In this document: positions 9,601 to 18,279 of the stretch, in pieces
Layout: every line of letters starts with the position of its first letter
Position numbering within the stretch: position 1 is the stretch's first letter
Program-made: the position numbers and the translations under genes
The notes under the pieces: generated by a model
What the model was told of the DNA's origin: nothing
Databases searched by the model: none
The model's input: the letters and a program-made list of their open reading frames with translations, nothing else
Assembly (NCBI GenBank): GCA_022447555.1
Contig: JAKVBF010000001.1
Span: 412,288-476,287 of the forward strand
Reading direction: 5' to 3'
Length of the DNA: 64,000 bases
Origin: Mariniblastus sp.
GTDB lineage: Bacteria; Planctomycetota; Planctomycetia; Pirellulales; Pirellulaceae

Positions 9601-10637
9601 TACTTCTGCTGGGGCACCATCCATCGTTGTGGGTTCATCATTCCGTAGCCGTGCGTCAAAGTCCGGTACATTGTCAGTGGATCGGATCCGTTTTTGAACG
9701 AACCCTTGGCAAACCTCATCGACGTTGGCATGGAGCCCTCTGCCTCGATCGTTCCGTGACAGCTGGCGCAATGCAGGCGATAGGTGTCCGCCCCCCGCTG
9801 AAGCGATTCAGCGTCAAGGCTGTCGATCAGGCCGGCGTGGTCAATTCGCATTTCGTATTCCGGTAGCGGCTTGAGTGCCAGTGAGCCAACCGGCTTGAGT
9901 GACGCCGCTACCGCCGGACCCCCATTGGCGATTTCACGCAGGTAACTAACTAGATCGATAAATTGCCCCCGGTCAACCAGCTGATTGACCAGCTGTTCGG
10001 GCATGCTGGACGTTTTGGAACGACGCCACTGTTCAATCTCGTCTCGGGAAATTTGGAGGGGCCGTTCGGATTCAATCTGATCAATCACCAGATGATCATC
10101 GGTCTCATTGACCAGCACGCCAGTCAACACACGGCCGTCCATCAGCTCTACGAGGGCGGTCTGAAAATTGGCATGAATCTTGGCCGATGGATCGAGCAGG
10201 CTGGTCACCAGATAAGACGTTTCAACCGATCGCTGCTCGGCCAGGTCGGGCCCCAGCCGTCGGCCACGACTCCCCTGCTCGTGACATTTAGCGCAGTTCA
10301 TGGTCGGCTGGTAAAAAGCTAACGCGCCGCGAACCGGGTCCCCAAACTTTTCGGCATCAGAGGCCAGCCGCGAAACGCTCTCCGCTTCGAGCTGACTTTG
10401 CAGTCGTTGGTCTTGCCCGGCTAGGTCGCCCGCGTTCGAAAAAATGCAGGTTAACAAAATCAAAACGAAGCCGGACGAGCCACGGTGGCGGTGAAGCATG
10501 CGATCGATCAATCGAATGGAGGAATGGAAAAGACGAATGGATAACATCATTGTTACGGCCACGTGCAGGTAAATCAATTGTTTGTTCAAGTCGGTCGGGC
10601 CGACCCAGAGTTTCAAGGGATTAGCCCAATGGGTCAT
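6624..10637 (-). CDS. Large multidomain cytochrome c / DUF6797-like / LamG-like protein with a propeller-like C-terminal part
   Basis: Two CxxCH heme motifs (CAKCH, CASCH); LamG-like region (TFTITARIKTRQDGTIFSQT...); HNTIEVSRDGSNIAQKGIAIRLDNGPGG...WLLYDHDTMRVAAAWTG. Confidence 0.8.
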   Translation of the reverse strand: MTHWANPLKLWVGPTDLNKQLIYLHVAVTMMLSIRLFHSSIRLIDRMLHRHRGSSGFVLILLTCIFSNAGDLAGQDQRLQSQLEAESVSRLASDAEKFGDPVRGALAFYQPTMNCAKCHEQGSRGRRLGPDLAEQRSVETSYLVTSLLDPSAKIHANFQTALVELMDGRVLTGVLVNETDDHLVIDQIESERPLQISRDEIEQWRRSKTSSMPEQLVNQLVDRGQFIDLVSYLREIANGGPAVAASLKPVGSLALKPLPEYEMRIDHAGLIDSLDAESLQRGADTYRLHCASCHGTIEAEGSMPTSMRFAKGSFKNGSDPLTMYRTLTHGYGMMNPQRWMVPQQKYEVVHYIREHFLKDRNPGQYVQVTPSYLAGLPAGDTRGPKPELRQPWSEMNYGPSTHNTIEVSRDGSNIAQKGIAIRLDNGPGGVESGNYWLLYDHDTMRVAAAWTGDFIDYNGIHFNGVHGRHPKIAGDVQFQNPEGPGFGRPSDGSFEDNRLVGRDDRRFGPIDRDWAHYKGMYRFGTKTILEYTVGQTRIVESPSLEFVDSQAVFARTLNLGPRKEDLVIQVARVPDSNFRLLAQSPGTAVVGVSEEEPTDTELSGQVVFDGSTFLQDEQRLDMARDFTITARIKTRQDGTIFSQTKNQADWVANGQTFFIRDGRLTFDVGWVGAVTGRTKVTDDKWHDVALSWSVEDGEVRFYVDGKLDAQPGELNGKKQLAKSVNRIGFTNQDFPSTSFFDGQIQEVRFYQAALKPDSIRSAPEKYLVRSWLNGEPLVFGNPTKRQFEFALHREGHAATHDVKGLIANLTPADSGTWEWAGGQDLRLRIPAGPQPLNIAVRAVAETTSELTALVDSFRVERPVTQLAPMTRGGPRNWPETLETEWLTGDEAGPFAVDVLKRPTDNPWADRLRLTGIDFMEDGQEAIISSWDGSIWRVRGIKQGTSDDDATVTWQRMAAGLFQPLGVKVVDDQIFVTCRDQLVRLHDLNEDGEADWYESFNNDHQVTEHFHEFAMGLQTDKEGNFYYAKSARHALPALVPHHGTLLKVSKDGLTTEIVANGFRAANGVCINPDGTFIVTDQEGHWNPKNRINWVEPGGFYGNMYGYHNVTDSSDEMMDDPLCWITNAFDRSPSELLWVPDDCWGPLGGSLLNFSYGYGQIHVVPHEQLNGQMQGGMCAFPLPRFPTGVMRGRFHEDQNLYCCGMFAWAGDQHQPGGMYRVRATGKPSHLPVGLRAHTDGVEITLTEPVNRESAMDVSNYAIKTWDLKRTKNYGSQHYNEQRLTVDRADLSQDGRTVRLTVPEIKPTWGMEIVYSLESTEGTVVRGKIHNTIHRLSDER

Positions 10638-11214
10638 CTAAAGCATCGAGACCGAGTTCTTCAATCGGCTGAGAAAGCAAATCGATATCGGCAGCCGGTA
10701 AATCACCCGATGTAGACAGCTCACCGTCGTAACGCTCTACCAATATGCGATTTCCCTTGACCGCAACCACCTTAATGGCGTCGCCCTCATCAATCGGCAG
10801 CCCGTCACTCAGCGCATCAAATTTAATCCCGTTAACCATAACCGTTCCGCTGGGCAACATCTTGGTCTTGGCAAACCCCAATTGCCCAACCGCCTCATGA
10901 ATCTCGTTCAAGTATTGAGAGTCTGGCAGGACATCATCCGGTGAATCCGCCGGCCGAATCAAGATGCGACGCCCAATCGGCGTGCTCGGCCAGACTTTGA
11001 TCATGAACCCAAGCATCACTGGCACGATCACCATCGTCATGATCAACAATATGACGCCCGTCATGACACTCGTTGAAAAGCCAATGACAATACCGGCAAC
11101 CAAGCAGACAGCCGCCAGAACCCCTAACAAACCCGCGGACGGGACGAAAAGCTCCAACAGGACCACGAACATACCAATGCATATCAGTGAGATTGACCAA
11201 TAAAACGAATCCAT
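10621..11214 (-). CDS. NfeD-like membrane protein
   Basis: Likely start MDSFYWSISLICIGMFVVLLELFVPSAGLLG; C-terminal OB-fold (GTVMVNGIKFDALSDGLPIDEGDAIKVVAVKGNRILVE). Confidence 0.85.
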   Translation of the reverse strand: MDSFYWSISLICIGMFVVLLELFVPSAGLLGVLAAVCLVAGIVIGFSTSVMTGVILLIMTMVIVPVMLGFMIKVWPSTPIGRRILIRPADSPDDVLPDSQYLNEIHEAVGQLGFAKTKMLPSGTVMVNGIKFDALSDGLPIDEGDAIKVVAVKGNRILVERYDGELSTSGDLPAADIDLLSQPIEELGLDALDDPLG

Positions 11215-11314
11215 ATAGGGATGGCTTTCCAAAAAACAAGTGACAGTACAAATCTTATTATACGATAATACCATGCGATCACGCCTCACGGCGGCGCACT
11301 GCTTTCGGGGCCAT

Positions 11315-13606
11315 TCAGGCCTCACCTTGAACGGACTGAACTAAAATTCGATTCCCGGCCACTTCGACCACCTTAATCTTCGTCCCGACCTCCAGCATCC
11401 GTCCATCTGAAATCACGTCAAATAAGCGGCCGTTGATTTTGGCTTTGCCCGACGGAATGAGCTTGGTCACTGTTTCGCCCGTTGTTCCCTCTAAATACTT
11501 CCAATCCACAATCGACTCTGAATCACCCTTCAAACTCAATTCGGCAGAATTGCTTTCGGGGGGCTGCAGCATGACCTGCTTGAAAAACGGAGCATTGGGA
11601 ATCACATTGCGTAACGCGAACATCGCGACAGCAAACCCAGCCCCTGCACCCACCAAAGTTAACAAGGAAAAAGAAGCCCTACGATACTGTTCCGGTGTGA
11701 CCGGGATGACAAATGTTTGCGAGGCCAAAACTAACGATACGATCACCATAGCAATTCCGCCAAAGCCAAAAATTCCAAATCCTGGCAGAATCACCAGTTC
11801 GATCACGATGAAAATCAGGCCAACAGCAAACAACAAAATCTCCAGCCAATCTGCGTTGCCATCCAAATACTGACTCCAAAAGAATAGAACCACGCAAACG
11901 GTGCCTAAGAATCCAGGAATACCGAGCCCCGGTGCCGACATTTCAGTGGATAGAAAAAAAATGGCACCAAACAGTAGCCAAGGGGCGACGAAGGGTGACG
12001 CCAACCCTGCTGCCACTCGCTTGATCCATTTGTCAGTCAGCGTAGGCTCAATTGATTTTGGGTCTTCTTGTAATTGATAGAACGTTTTCAATTGATCAAA
12101 GTCGTTAATGACGCGACGCGCGATCCCCAGTTGTTCGGCCGAATCTGCGGGGATCCCGTCAAGAGTGTCTAATGGCCCGACCAGCGCCCATTTCTCAGCT
12201 TGAGGGAGTTCTGCGTGCTGGTTTGCCGTCCATATACGTTGTTGTCCTGTTTCAATCTGCCGGTAACGCATCACCTCAATCGTCGGGTCCACCATGGCCA
12301 TCGCAACCGCCGTGTCTTTATCCCGCGACGCTGCAACGGACTCAGCAACGGTCGCTGCATCCGACCGTAAAGGATCTTCTAGGGCTGGCTCAAATACCCC
12401 GCCAATCGTCGAACCGAGCTTCATCAATAAATGATCACAGGTCACCGCCAGGACCCCGGCGCCGCCCTGGGCATACCGCTCCACAAAAGCGACAGTTCGC
12501 ACCTCACTGGCGTTGAACCCGGCAAGATGTCTGGCCAGCCTGAGACAGGCCTCCATGTCCGAAACCCTCGAGTCGATCCGAAGAATGAACAAGTTCCCTT
12601 TGTTGTCGGCGATTTTTTGATCGACCGCTCGGATGGTCCAGTCGACAAATTCGCTGTCAACGGTGTCTGATATCTGAATTTCAACCGCTTTCCATCCGCG
12701 CCCCAAAGAGGGGTCGTCCTCCAAAGAATCCGGTTGCAATTTCAGCCTCTCAGCGAGATCTTTCCGTGTTTCGGCCTCGAACCGCATCAAGCCGTATCGA
12801 ACAAGCTGGTCTCCGTCAAAAACCGCCGACTGTCCGGCCGTAGCCAGCGTATTGGTCTCGATCGCCTTCCCTTGGGATTCTAAATCCGCTAACTCTTTGG
12901 CAGTCACATACAAAACGCCTTCGTCCGTGTTGACCCGATACAATTCCAATGCGGGATCCACCATGGCCATCACCAGCGGAACCGGAAGTGTCAGTCGACG
13001 CGACCCTATCTCTCGATAGACCTCGCGAATCAGGTTCGACATTTTCTCTTCATCGACACTCGCGTTACCAATCGAGGCATCGGTCGAAATCACTAACTCA
13101 TTGGCTGCCAAGGCAACCAAAATCGCATGCCCCATCAACCGACTGCTGAGCTCAGCTACCTCGAATTCGTCAACAAACTTTACGCCACTTGGAGGTGGGA
13201 TGAATGCCACTGTTCGCAGCCGATTCATCTCGTTACTGGTCATTTTACGAGCCAGCTCCAAGCAACTACCTAGCTGACTCCCCTGCCCCGTCTTATTGTT
13301 AGATGTGTCGAACTCGAGAACCACGGTCATACGGTCTTCATTGCGAACCACATCACTTGACTCTTCAATGGCTTGCTGCAGTGCTTGCTCGACCGACGCA
13401 GTCACTTGGGCTGTGATTGGCAAGGGAATCCGAATCAAACGAGCGGGTCGAAGAGGAACTTGCTGGAGGGGAACCTCATCCTGCGCCGTAGCACCAACCA
13501 CTCCAAGGCTCATCACCACGATCAAAACCAGCCAGATGCATCCGGCTGTAACTCGAGGGATTCGGTGGGTTTTTATCTGAATCATTACGCTGGTGAACCT
13601 ACCCAT
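11315..13606 (-). CDS. NfeD family protein with two ClpP/crotonase-like domains
   Basis: Two repeats each containing AMVDP; C-terminal TM cluster and OB domain (GKAKINGRLFDVISDGRMLEVGTKIKVVEVAGNRILVQ). Confidence 0.85.
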   Translation of the reverse strand: MGRFTSVMIQIKTHRIPRVTAGCIWLVLIVVMSLGVVGATAQDEVPLQQVPLRPARLIRIPLPITAQVTASVEQALQQAIEESSDVVRNEDRMTVVLEFDTSNNKTGQGSQLGSCLELARKMTSNEMNRLRTVAFIPPPSGVKFVDEFEVAELSSRLMGHAILVALAANELVISTDASIGNASVDEEKMSNLIREVYREIGSRRLTLPVPLVMAMVDPALELYRVNTDEGVLYVTAKELADLESQGKAIETNTLATAGQSAVFDGDQLVRYGLMRFEAETRKDLAERLKLQPDSLEDDPSLGRGWKAVEIQISDTVDSEFVDWTIRAVDQKIADNKGNLFILRIDSRVSDMEACLRLARHLAGFNASEVRTVAFVERYAQGGAGVLAVTCDHLLMKLGSTIGGVFEPALEDPLRSDAATVAESVAASRDKDTAVAMAMVDPTIEVMRYRQIETGQQRIWTANQHAELPQAEKWALVGPLDTLDGIPADSAEQLGIARRVINDFDQLKTFYQLQEDPKSIEPTLTDKWIKRVAAGLASPFVAPWLLFGAIFFLSTEMSAPGLGIPGFLGTVCVVLFFWSQYLDGNADWLEILLFAVGLIFIVIELVILPGFGIFGFGGIAMVIVSLVLASQTFVIPVTPEQYRRASFSLLTLVGAGAGFAVAMFALRNVIPNAPFFKQVMLQPPESNSAELSLKGDSESIVDWKYLEGTTGETVTKLIPSGKAKINGRLFDVISDGRMLEVGTKIKVVEVAGNRILVQSVQGEA

Positions 13607-13857
13607 TTCCTTTAACTGGTCAAAACGTTGACGAGGAACCCAGTATAACAGCCCGCCTAAACCCCAGCAGACCCTTCGAATCTCTAGCTGATGGAGATCG
13701 CAATACTAGGATTCTATCCCGAAGTGGTTCGTATCTGACGGGTTTTATTGGCAAAGATTGGTTGATGGCGTCGCATTGGTCACGTTTTTGGATGACTTCT
13801 GACCGTGAGGGAAACCGCATATGCAGGCAATGCGTAACGACTTGAGCCCGTCGTCAT

Positions 13858-15363
13858 CTACGGAAGGACGCTGTCAACCCAGCCCGAATTAATAAAGATC
13901 GCTTTCAGCACAAGGTAGAAGACGATGGCCAAGCCAGCTCCGGCCGGAATCGTGATCGCCCAACCGGCGATAATGTCTCGCATCGTTTTCAGATTCAAGG
14001 CGTTGATGCCTCGCGCCAAACCGACTCCTAGAACAGCGCCCACTAGGGTGTGCGTCGTCGAAACGGGCAGACCTATGGGCAAGACCGAAGCGCCCAAAAT
14101 GGTAATGGCCGCAGCAAATTCGGCGCAGAAACCGCGGCTCGGCGTGAGTTCCGTAATTTTTTTACCGACCGTCTGAATGACGCGCCAACCCCAGGTTGCC
14201 AATCCGATTACGATTCCGGTCCCTCCTAACAACAGAGCCCAACTGGGAGTCGTCGATTTCACTTCGATCACGCCCTGTCGAATCGCCTGGTAGGCGGCCG
14301 ACAAGGGACCAATGGCATTGGCTACATCATTGGCTCCGTGGGCAAACGCAACCAAGCAAGCTGTGAGCACTTGTAGGATCACAAAAATTTTCTCAACCTG
14401 CCGTAATTCGTCAGAGTCAGCATTGGCCACTTCAAGTTGGCGAGTGTGCTCCTGCACTCCCTCGACTTCGGTCAACAACTCTTCGGCTCGGACTTGAACC
14501 TCTCCTTCCGAGCTGTTGCGGACCCGCTTCAGGTGCATCAGGGCTTTGGCCAGAGAGCGAGATACCTCAGCCGCCAGGACGGGGTTCAGTGGTTCGGTGG
14601 AGGTTTCCCGGGGAGAGATTCTCGCAATCAATTTTTTGGCAATAAAGAAACTCACCGCGCCAAGTCCGCATGAAACGATCAATAGGATTCCTACAAACTC
14701 CAAGCTGAAAGGATCTAGGCCCTGCTGTTTCCAATATGGCTTGAGACCTTTGTAGGTCGTGACTCCAGCCAACACCAAGATCACTAAAACGACTAAGTAG
14801 GGCGTTACCCGTTTCGCCGCGCGAACGGGGTTCCGCTTAAAAAACACAAGCTTTAGAAGCAACCCAAATAGCAGGTAAGCAATCGCGCCGGAGATCAGAG
14901 GGGAAACAACCCATCCCGCGCTAATCAAGCCGACTTTACCCCATTCAATGCCTTCCATCCCCAGTGCGATCACACCAAAACCAACCACCGCACCCACAAT
15001 CGAATGAGTCGTCGAAACAGGCCATGAGGCCCACGTCGCGATCAATAGCCATGTCCCCGCCGCCATCAAGGCGGCGATCATCCCACAAGCTAAAATATAA
15101 GCCGCCTGTTCACCGTAAATCTCGGTCAACATGGCCGGATCAAACATTTTTTTACGGACCGTTTCCGACACGTTAGACCCGACGATATACGCGCCGGCAA
15201 ATTCAAACACGGCAGCCAACAGCACGGCGCGGCGCAGGGTCAATGCACCACTACCTACACTGGTCCCCATGGCGTTAGCAACGTCATTCGCGCCAATATT
15301 CCAGGCGACGTAAAATCCACAAAGAAGCGTCAAACCGATCAGTACGATTTCGAAAGATGGCAT
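13858..15363 (-). CDS. PiT-family inorganic phosphate transporter
   Basis: Signature GANDVANAMGTSVGSGALT and repeated GANDVANAIGPL; PVSTTH twice. Confidence 0.95.
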   Translation of the reverse strand: MPSFEIVLIGLTLLCGFYVAWNIGANDVANAMGTSVGSGALTLRRAVLLAAVFEFAGAYIVGSNVSETVRKKMFDPAMLTEIYGEQAAYILACGMIAALMAAGTWLLIATWASWPVSTTHSIVGAVVGFGVIALGMEGIEWGKVGLISAGWVVSPLISGAIAYLLFGLLLKLVFFKRNPVRAAKRVTPYLVVLVILVLAGVTTYKGLKPYWKQQGLDPFSLEFVGILLIVSCGLGAVSFFIAKKLIARISPRETSTEPLNPVLAAEVSRSLAKALMHLKRVRNSSEGEVQVRAEELLTEVEGVQEHTRQLEVANADSDELRQVEKIFVILQVLTACLVAFAHGANDVANAIGPLSAAYQAIRQGVIEVKSTTPSWALLLGGTGIVIGLATWGWRVIQTVGKKITELTPSRGFCAEFAAAITILGASVLPIGLPVSTTHTLVGAVLGVGLARGINALNLKTMRDIIAGWAITIPAGAGLAIVFYLVLKAIFINSGWVDSVLP

Positions 15364-15424
15364 AGGTAAATCGAGCCCGCGAGGTTTCAGTGATGGTGGT
15401 TATGTAGAAGGACTACTGGGTTAC

Positions 15425-16099
15425 TTACTTAATACTGAGCGTTTTCAAAAGTCTGTTGGCTAGGTTTTCTGAGTTGTTCGAGATGCCGCTCAATAATCGT
15501 GTTAAACGCATCCAAAGATGAAACTCGCCAATACTAAATTCTTGATCATGGTCGTACAGTTTTTTCAGCAGCTGGGCCTGAACTAAATCCGCTTGATGTT
15601 CGGCATACGCTACATCGTGCGCCATCGCGCGAATTCGTTCGCCACTTGGGCCGCCTAACCCTGAGTCAATCAGCTCGTCTAATTGCGATATCATCTGCTC
15701 AACAACTGAAAAAGACTCTAGGTTTAAATCGATAAACTTCTTCAAGTCTTCCCGGAAATCGTCAAAGATCGGTAGCTTTTTCATCGTCATCACGACACAC
15801 AGGTCCTCGGCGGTGTCAGCCAGACTGTCTTGCAAAGCCACAATTTCCAAAATTTCCGAGCGGTCAATCGGCATGAAAAATCGCCGAATAAGACGATTGC
15901 GAATATCGTCTTTGATTTGATCGGCTTGATGCTCCAATTGGGAAGCCTGCTGAGAAAACCCTTCCAGCTTGTCAAAGTCCCCCTGTTGCAACACCTCCAG
16001 CGCTTCATTCAACTTATTGACGCACTTGGCAACCTGGCTCATATGCAATTGAATTTGGCTGAAAGGAGAACTTCCAAACAACTTGCCAATGGTGCTCAT
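15425..16099 (-). CDS. DUF47/TIGR00153-family PhoU-like protein
   Basis: MSTIGKLFGSSPFSQIQLHMSQV...; PhoU-like helical repeats; adjacent to PiT transporter. Confidence 0.88.
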   Translation of the reverse strand: MSTIGKLFGSSPFSQIQLHMSQVAKCVNKLNEALEVLQQGDFDKLEGFSQQASQLEHQADQIKDDIRNRLIRRFFMPIDRSEILEIVALQDSLADTAEDLCVVMTMKKLPIFDDFREDLKKFIDLNLESFSVVEQMISQLDELIDSGLGGPSGERIRAMAHDVAYAEHQADLVQAQLLKKLYDHDQEFSIGEFHLWMRLTRLLSGISNNSENLANRLLKTLSIK

Positions 16100-16140
16100 A
16101 TCCGGCGCTCCGAGGATTGCGATTAAGGCCACAAGCCTAA

Positions 16141-16162
16141 TGTTAAGAAATTGTTAAGAAAA
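16141..16162. promoter_or_regulatory. Candidate Pho box: tandem 11-bp repeat
   Basis: TGTTAAGAAAT TGTTAAGAAAA directly between the divergent DUF47/PiT genes and phoR. Confidence 0.55.
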
Positions 16163-16219
16163 GCGGCCACCGGCTCGAAAATCAAATTCTTGTGTTTTAT
16201 TGGTTTGGAAAAGCTTGCA

Positions 16220-18031
16220 ATGAACAGAATACCCAAGGCATTGCGGAAATTTTTGCTGAGCTACTTTGTCCTGCATTTGTTAGCTACCGGGCTTTTGGTT
16301 TGGATTTTGACCGCGGTTGTCCGAGAACGGATGATCGAAGATGCTCGCCAAAGAATGACGGCGATGGCCCAAATCTTGGCGGAACACATCAACACGCTGG
16401 ACTCGGGATTCCTCGCGCCCAGCCTACCTAACCATCTCAGGGCTCTCGGACTCGAAACCCAATACCGCTACACCTTGATTACCGAACAAGGGGAGGTGGT
16501 CTGCGACTCGGAGACTGGGGTTGCTGACATCGGTTTTCACGGCGACCGCCCTGAAGTCCAGCTTGCCGAAAAAGACGGTATCGGATTTTCAGAGCGATTT
16601 AGCAAAACCCTAGAAATGCCCATGATGTATTTGGCGTTCCTTTACAGTCCCGGTGACGATTCCCGATCAGGGGCGGCTTCCGCACCCGGTATTGTTAGAG
16701 TCGCGGTCCCTGCCGTTTCCATCAACGACGCCATCCAATCGCTTCAAGCTTATGTCTGGGCGTTTACATTTCTGCTGAGCACCGTGACCGCCCTGATCAT
16801 GACTGTCTTCGCCTCACGAACGCTGGCGCCACTTGGTGCTTTTTCGGAGGCCGTCAAACAGATTGGTATGGGGCGATACGATGCCGCTCCGGCCATGCTC
16901 GGCCGTTCCGATGAATGGGGACTATTGGCCGAAGCCTTTCGTAAAATGGAACTCGAACTGGCACAACGTGAAGTTGGCCTGATTGAAAACAGCGCCCGCC
17001 AGGAAGCCGTTCTGGGCAGCATGATCGAGGGTGTGATTTCCGTCGAACCTGATGAAACCGTGATGTTGGCCAATCGGGCAGCTTGCCAGATGCTGAACAT
17101 GGACCGCACGGAACTGGTTGGCCGAAAATTGCTGGAAATCGTACGCATTCCGGAATTGGCCGATGCAATCGAGACGGCTCGCCGAAACGAATACTGCAAA
17201 ACGGAATTCCAAATCTTGGCCCCCCATCGTAAGACATTTAGCGCTCGAGTCTCCATCTTGTCCCCGACCCCTTCGACGGAAAACCCTCAAGCAGGGCTGG
17301 CTGTGGTTTTGCATGACGTGACAGAATTGCGACAACTAGAAAACATGCGGCGCGACTTTGTGGCCAACGTCTCTCACGAATTAAAAACACCTCTAGCGTC
17401 GATCATCGCTTACGCTGAAACCCTCCGGTTGGGGGCAATCCACGATGAAGGCCGCAGCATTCAGTTTATTAAACAAATTGAAGACCAAGCCCAAGTACTC
17501 AACCAACAAATTCAGGATCTGTTGCAGTTGGCTCGCGTGGAATCTGGAAACGAAGTCTGGGAAATCACAGCCGTCGATGTGAATCAAGTCTGCTCGCAGG
17601 CTTTCCAGCAATTCACTGCCCCCGCCCAAAACAAGAACATCAATTTGCGTATCGCAACCGGCTCCGACTTGGCTACCGCAATGACGGACGCTGACGGCCT
17701 GCTGACGATTGTCACCAACCTGCTGAGCAATGCCATCCATTACACTCCAGACGGCGGGGAAGTGGAACTAAAAACCTTCCAGAAGAACGGTTGTGTTACG
17801 ATTGAAGTGCAGGACTCTGGGATTGGAATAGCCTCGGAGCACCACGCACGAATCTTTGAACGTTTTTATCGAGTCGACAAGGCTCGCTCTCGAGACAAAG
17901 GGGGGACCGGTTTAGGGCTAGCGATCGTGAAGCACCTTGTACAATCATTTGGAGGCTCCATCGAGCTAACAAGCGAGCTGGGACAAGGAACGACCTTGCG
18001 GGTCCTTCTTCCGCGAGCCGTTCAATCCTGA
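16220..18031 (+). CDS. phoR: Phosphate-regulon sensor histidine kinase PhoR
   Basis: HAMP-like region, PAS, H-box FVANVSHELKTPLASI, N-box, G-boxes DSGIGIASEHHARIFERFYRVDKARSRDKGGTGLGLAIVKH; ATG at 16220 preferred over the TTG at 16151. Confidence 0.9.
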   Translation: MNRIPKALRKFLLSYFVLHLLATGLLVWILTAVVRERMIEDARQRMTAMAQILAEHINTLDSGFLAPSLPNHLRALGLETQYRYTLITEQGEVVCDSETGVADIGFHGDRPEVQLAEKDGIGFSERFSKTLEMPMMYLAFLYSPGDDSRSGAASAPGIVRVAVPAVSINDAIQSLQAYVWAFTFLLSTVTALIMTVFASRTLAPLGAFSEAVKQIGMGRYDAAPAMLGRSDEWGLLAEAFRKMELELAQREVGLIENSARQEAVLGSMIEGVISVEPDETVMLANRAACQMLNMDRTELVGRKLLEIVRIPELADAIETARRNEYCKTEFQILAPHRKTFSARVSILSPTPSTENPQAGLAVVLHDVTELRQLENMRRDFVANVSHELKTPLASIIAYAETLRLGAIHDEGRSIQFIKQIEDQAQVLNQQIQDLLQLARVESGNEVWEITAVDVNQVCSQAFQQFTAPAQNKNINLRIATGSDLATAMTDADGLLTIVTNLLSNAIHYTPDGGEVELKTFQKNGCVTIEVQDSGIGIASEHHARIFERFYRVDKARSRDKGGTGLGLAIVKHLVQSFGGSIELTSELGQGTTLRVLLPRAVQS

Positions 18032-18222
18032 ACCACCCAGGAACCCTTCTCTTTAACGCCGAGCTCCACTCACTTCGACAGCCCGAAGCCGACTTTGCGG
18101 TGCCCCTTGCTTCCCGCCGGCAGGCAGGCCGGACGCGATCAACAAGTTGGTGTAAAACCCGCTTTCTCTGCGTTTTTTAGGAATAAAGAGACATTTAGAA
18201 ACCAATCTGAGCACGGCTAAAA

Positions 18223-18246
18223 TTCTTAAATTTTAAGTTTTCTTAA
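18223..18246 (+). promoter_or_regulatory. Candidate Pho-type operator upstream of pstS
   Basis: TTCTTAAATTTTAAGTTTTCTTAA; shares the TTCTTAA core with the reverse complement of the 16141 repeat. Confidence 0.35.
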
Positions 18247-18279
18247 TAAGCCTTCACAATTGGAGATTGTTCTGGTCGC

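Noticed and set aside
16750-17256. 168-aa minus-strand ORF
   Set aside because: Antisense to phoR; low-complexity Arg/Ser-rich translation typical of a shadow frame.
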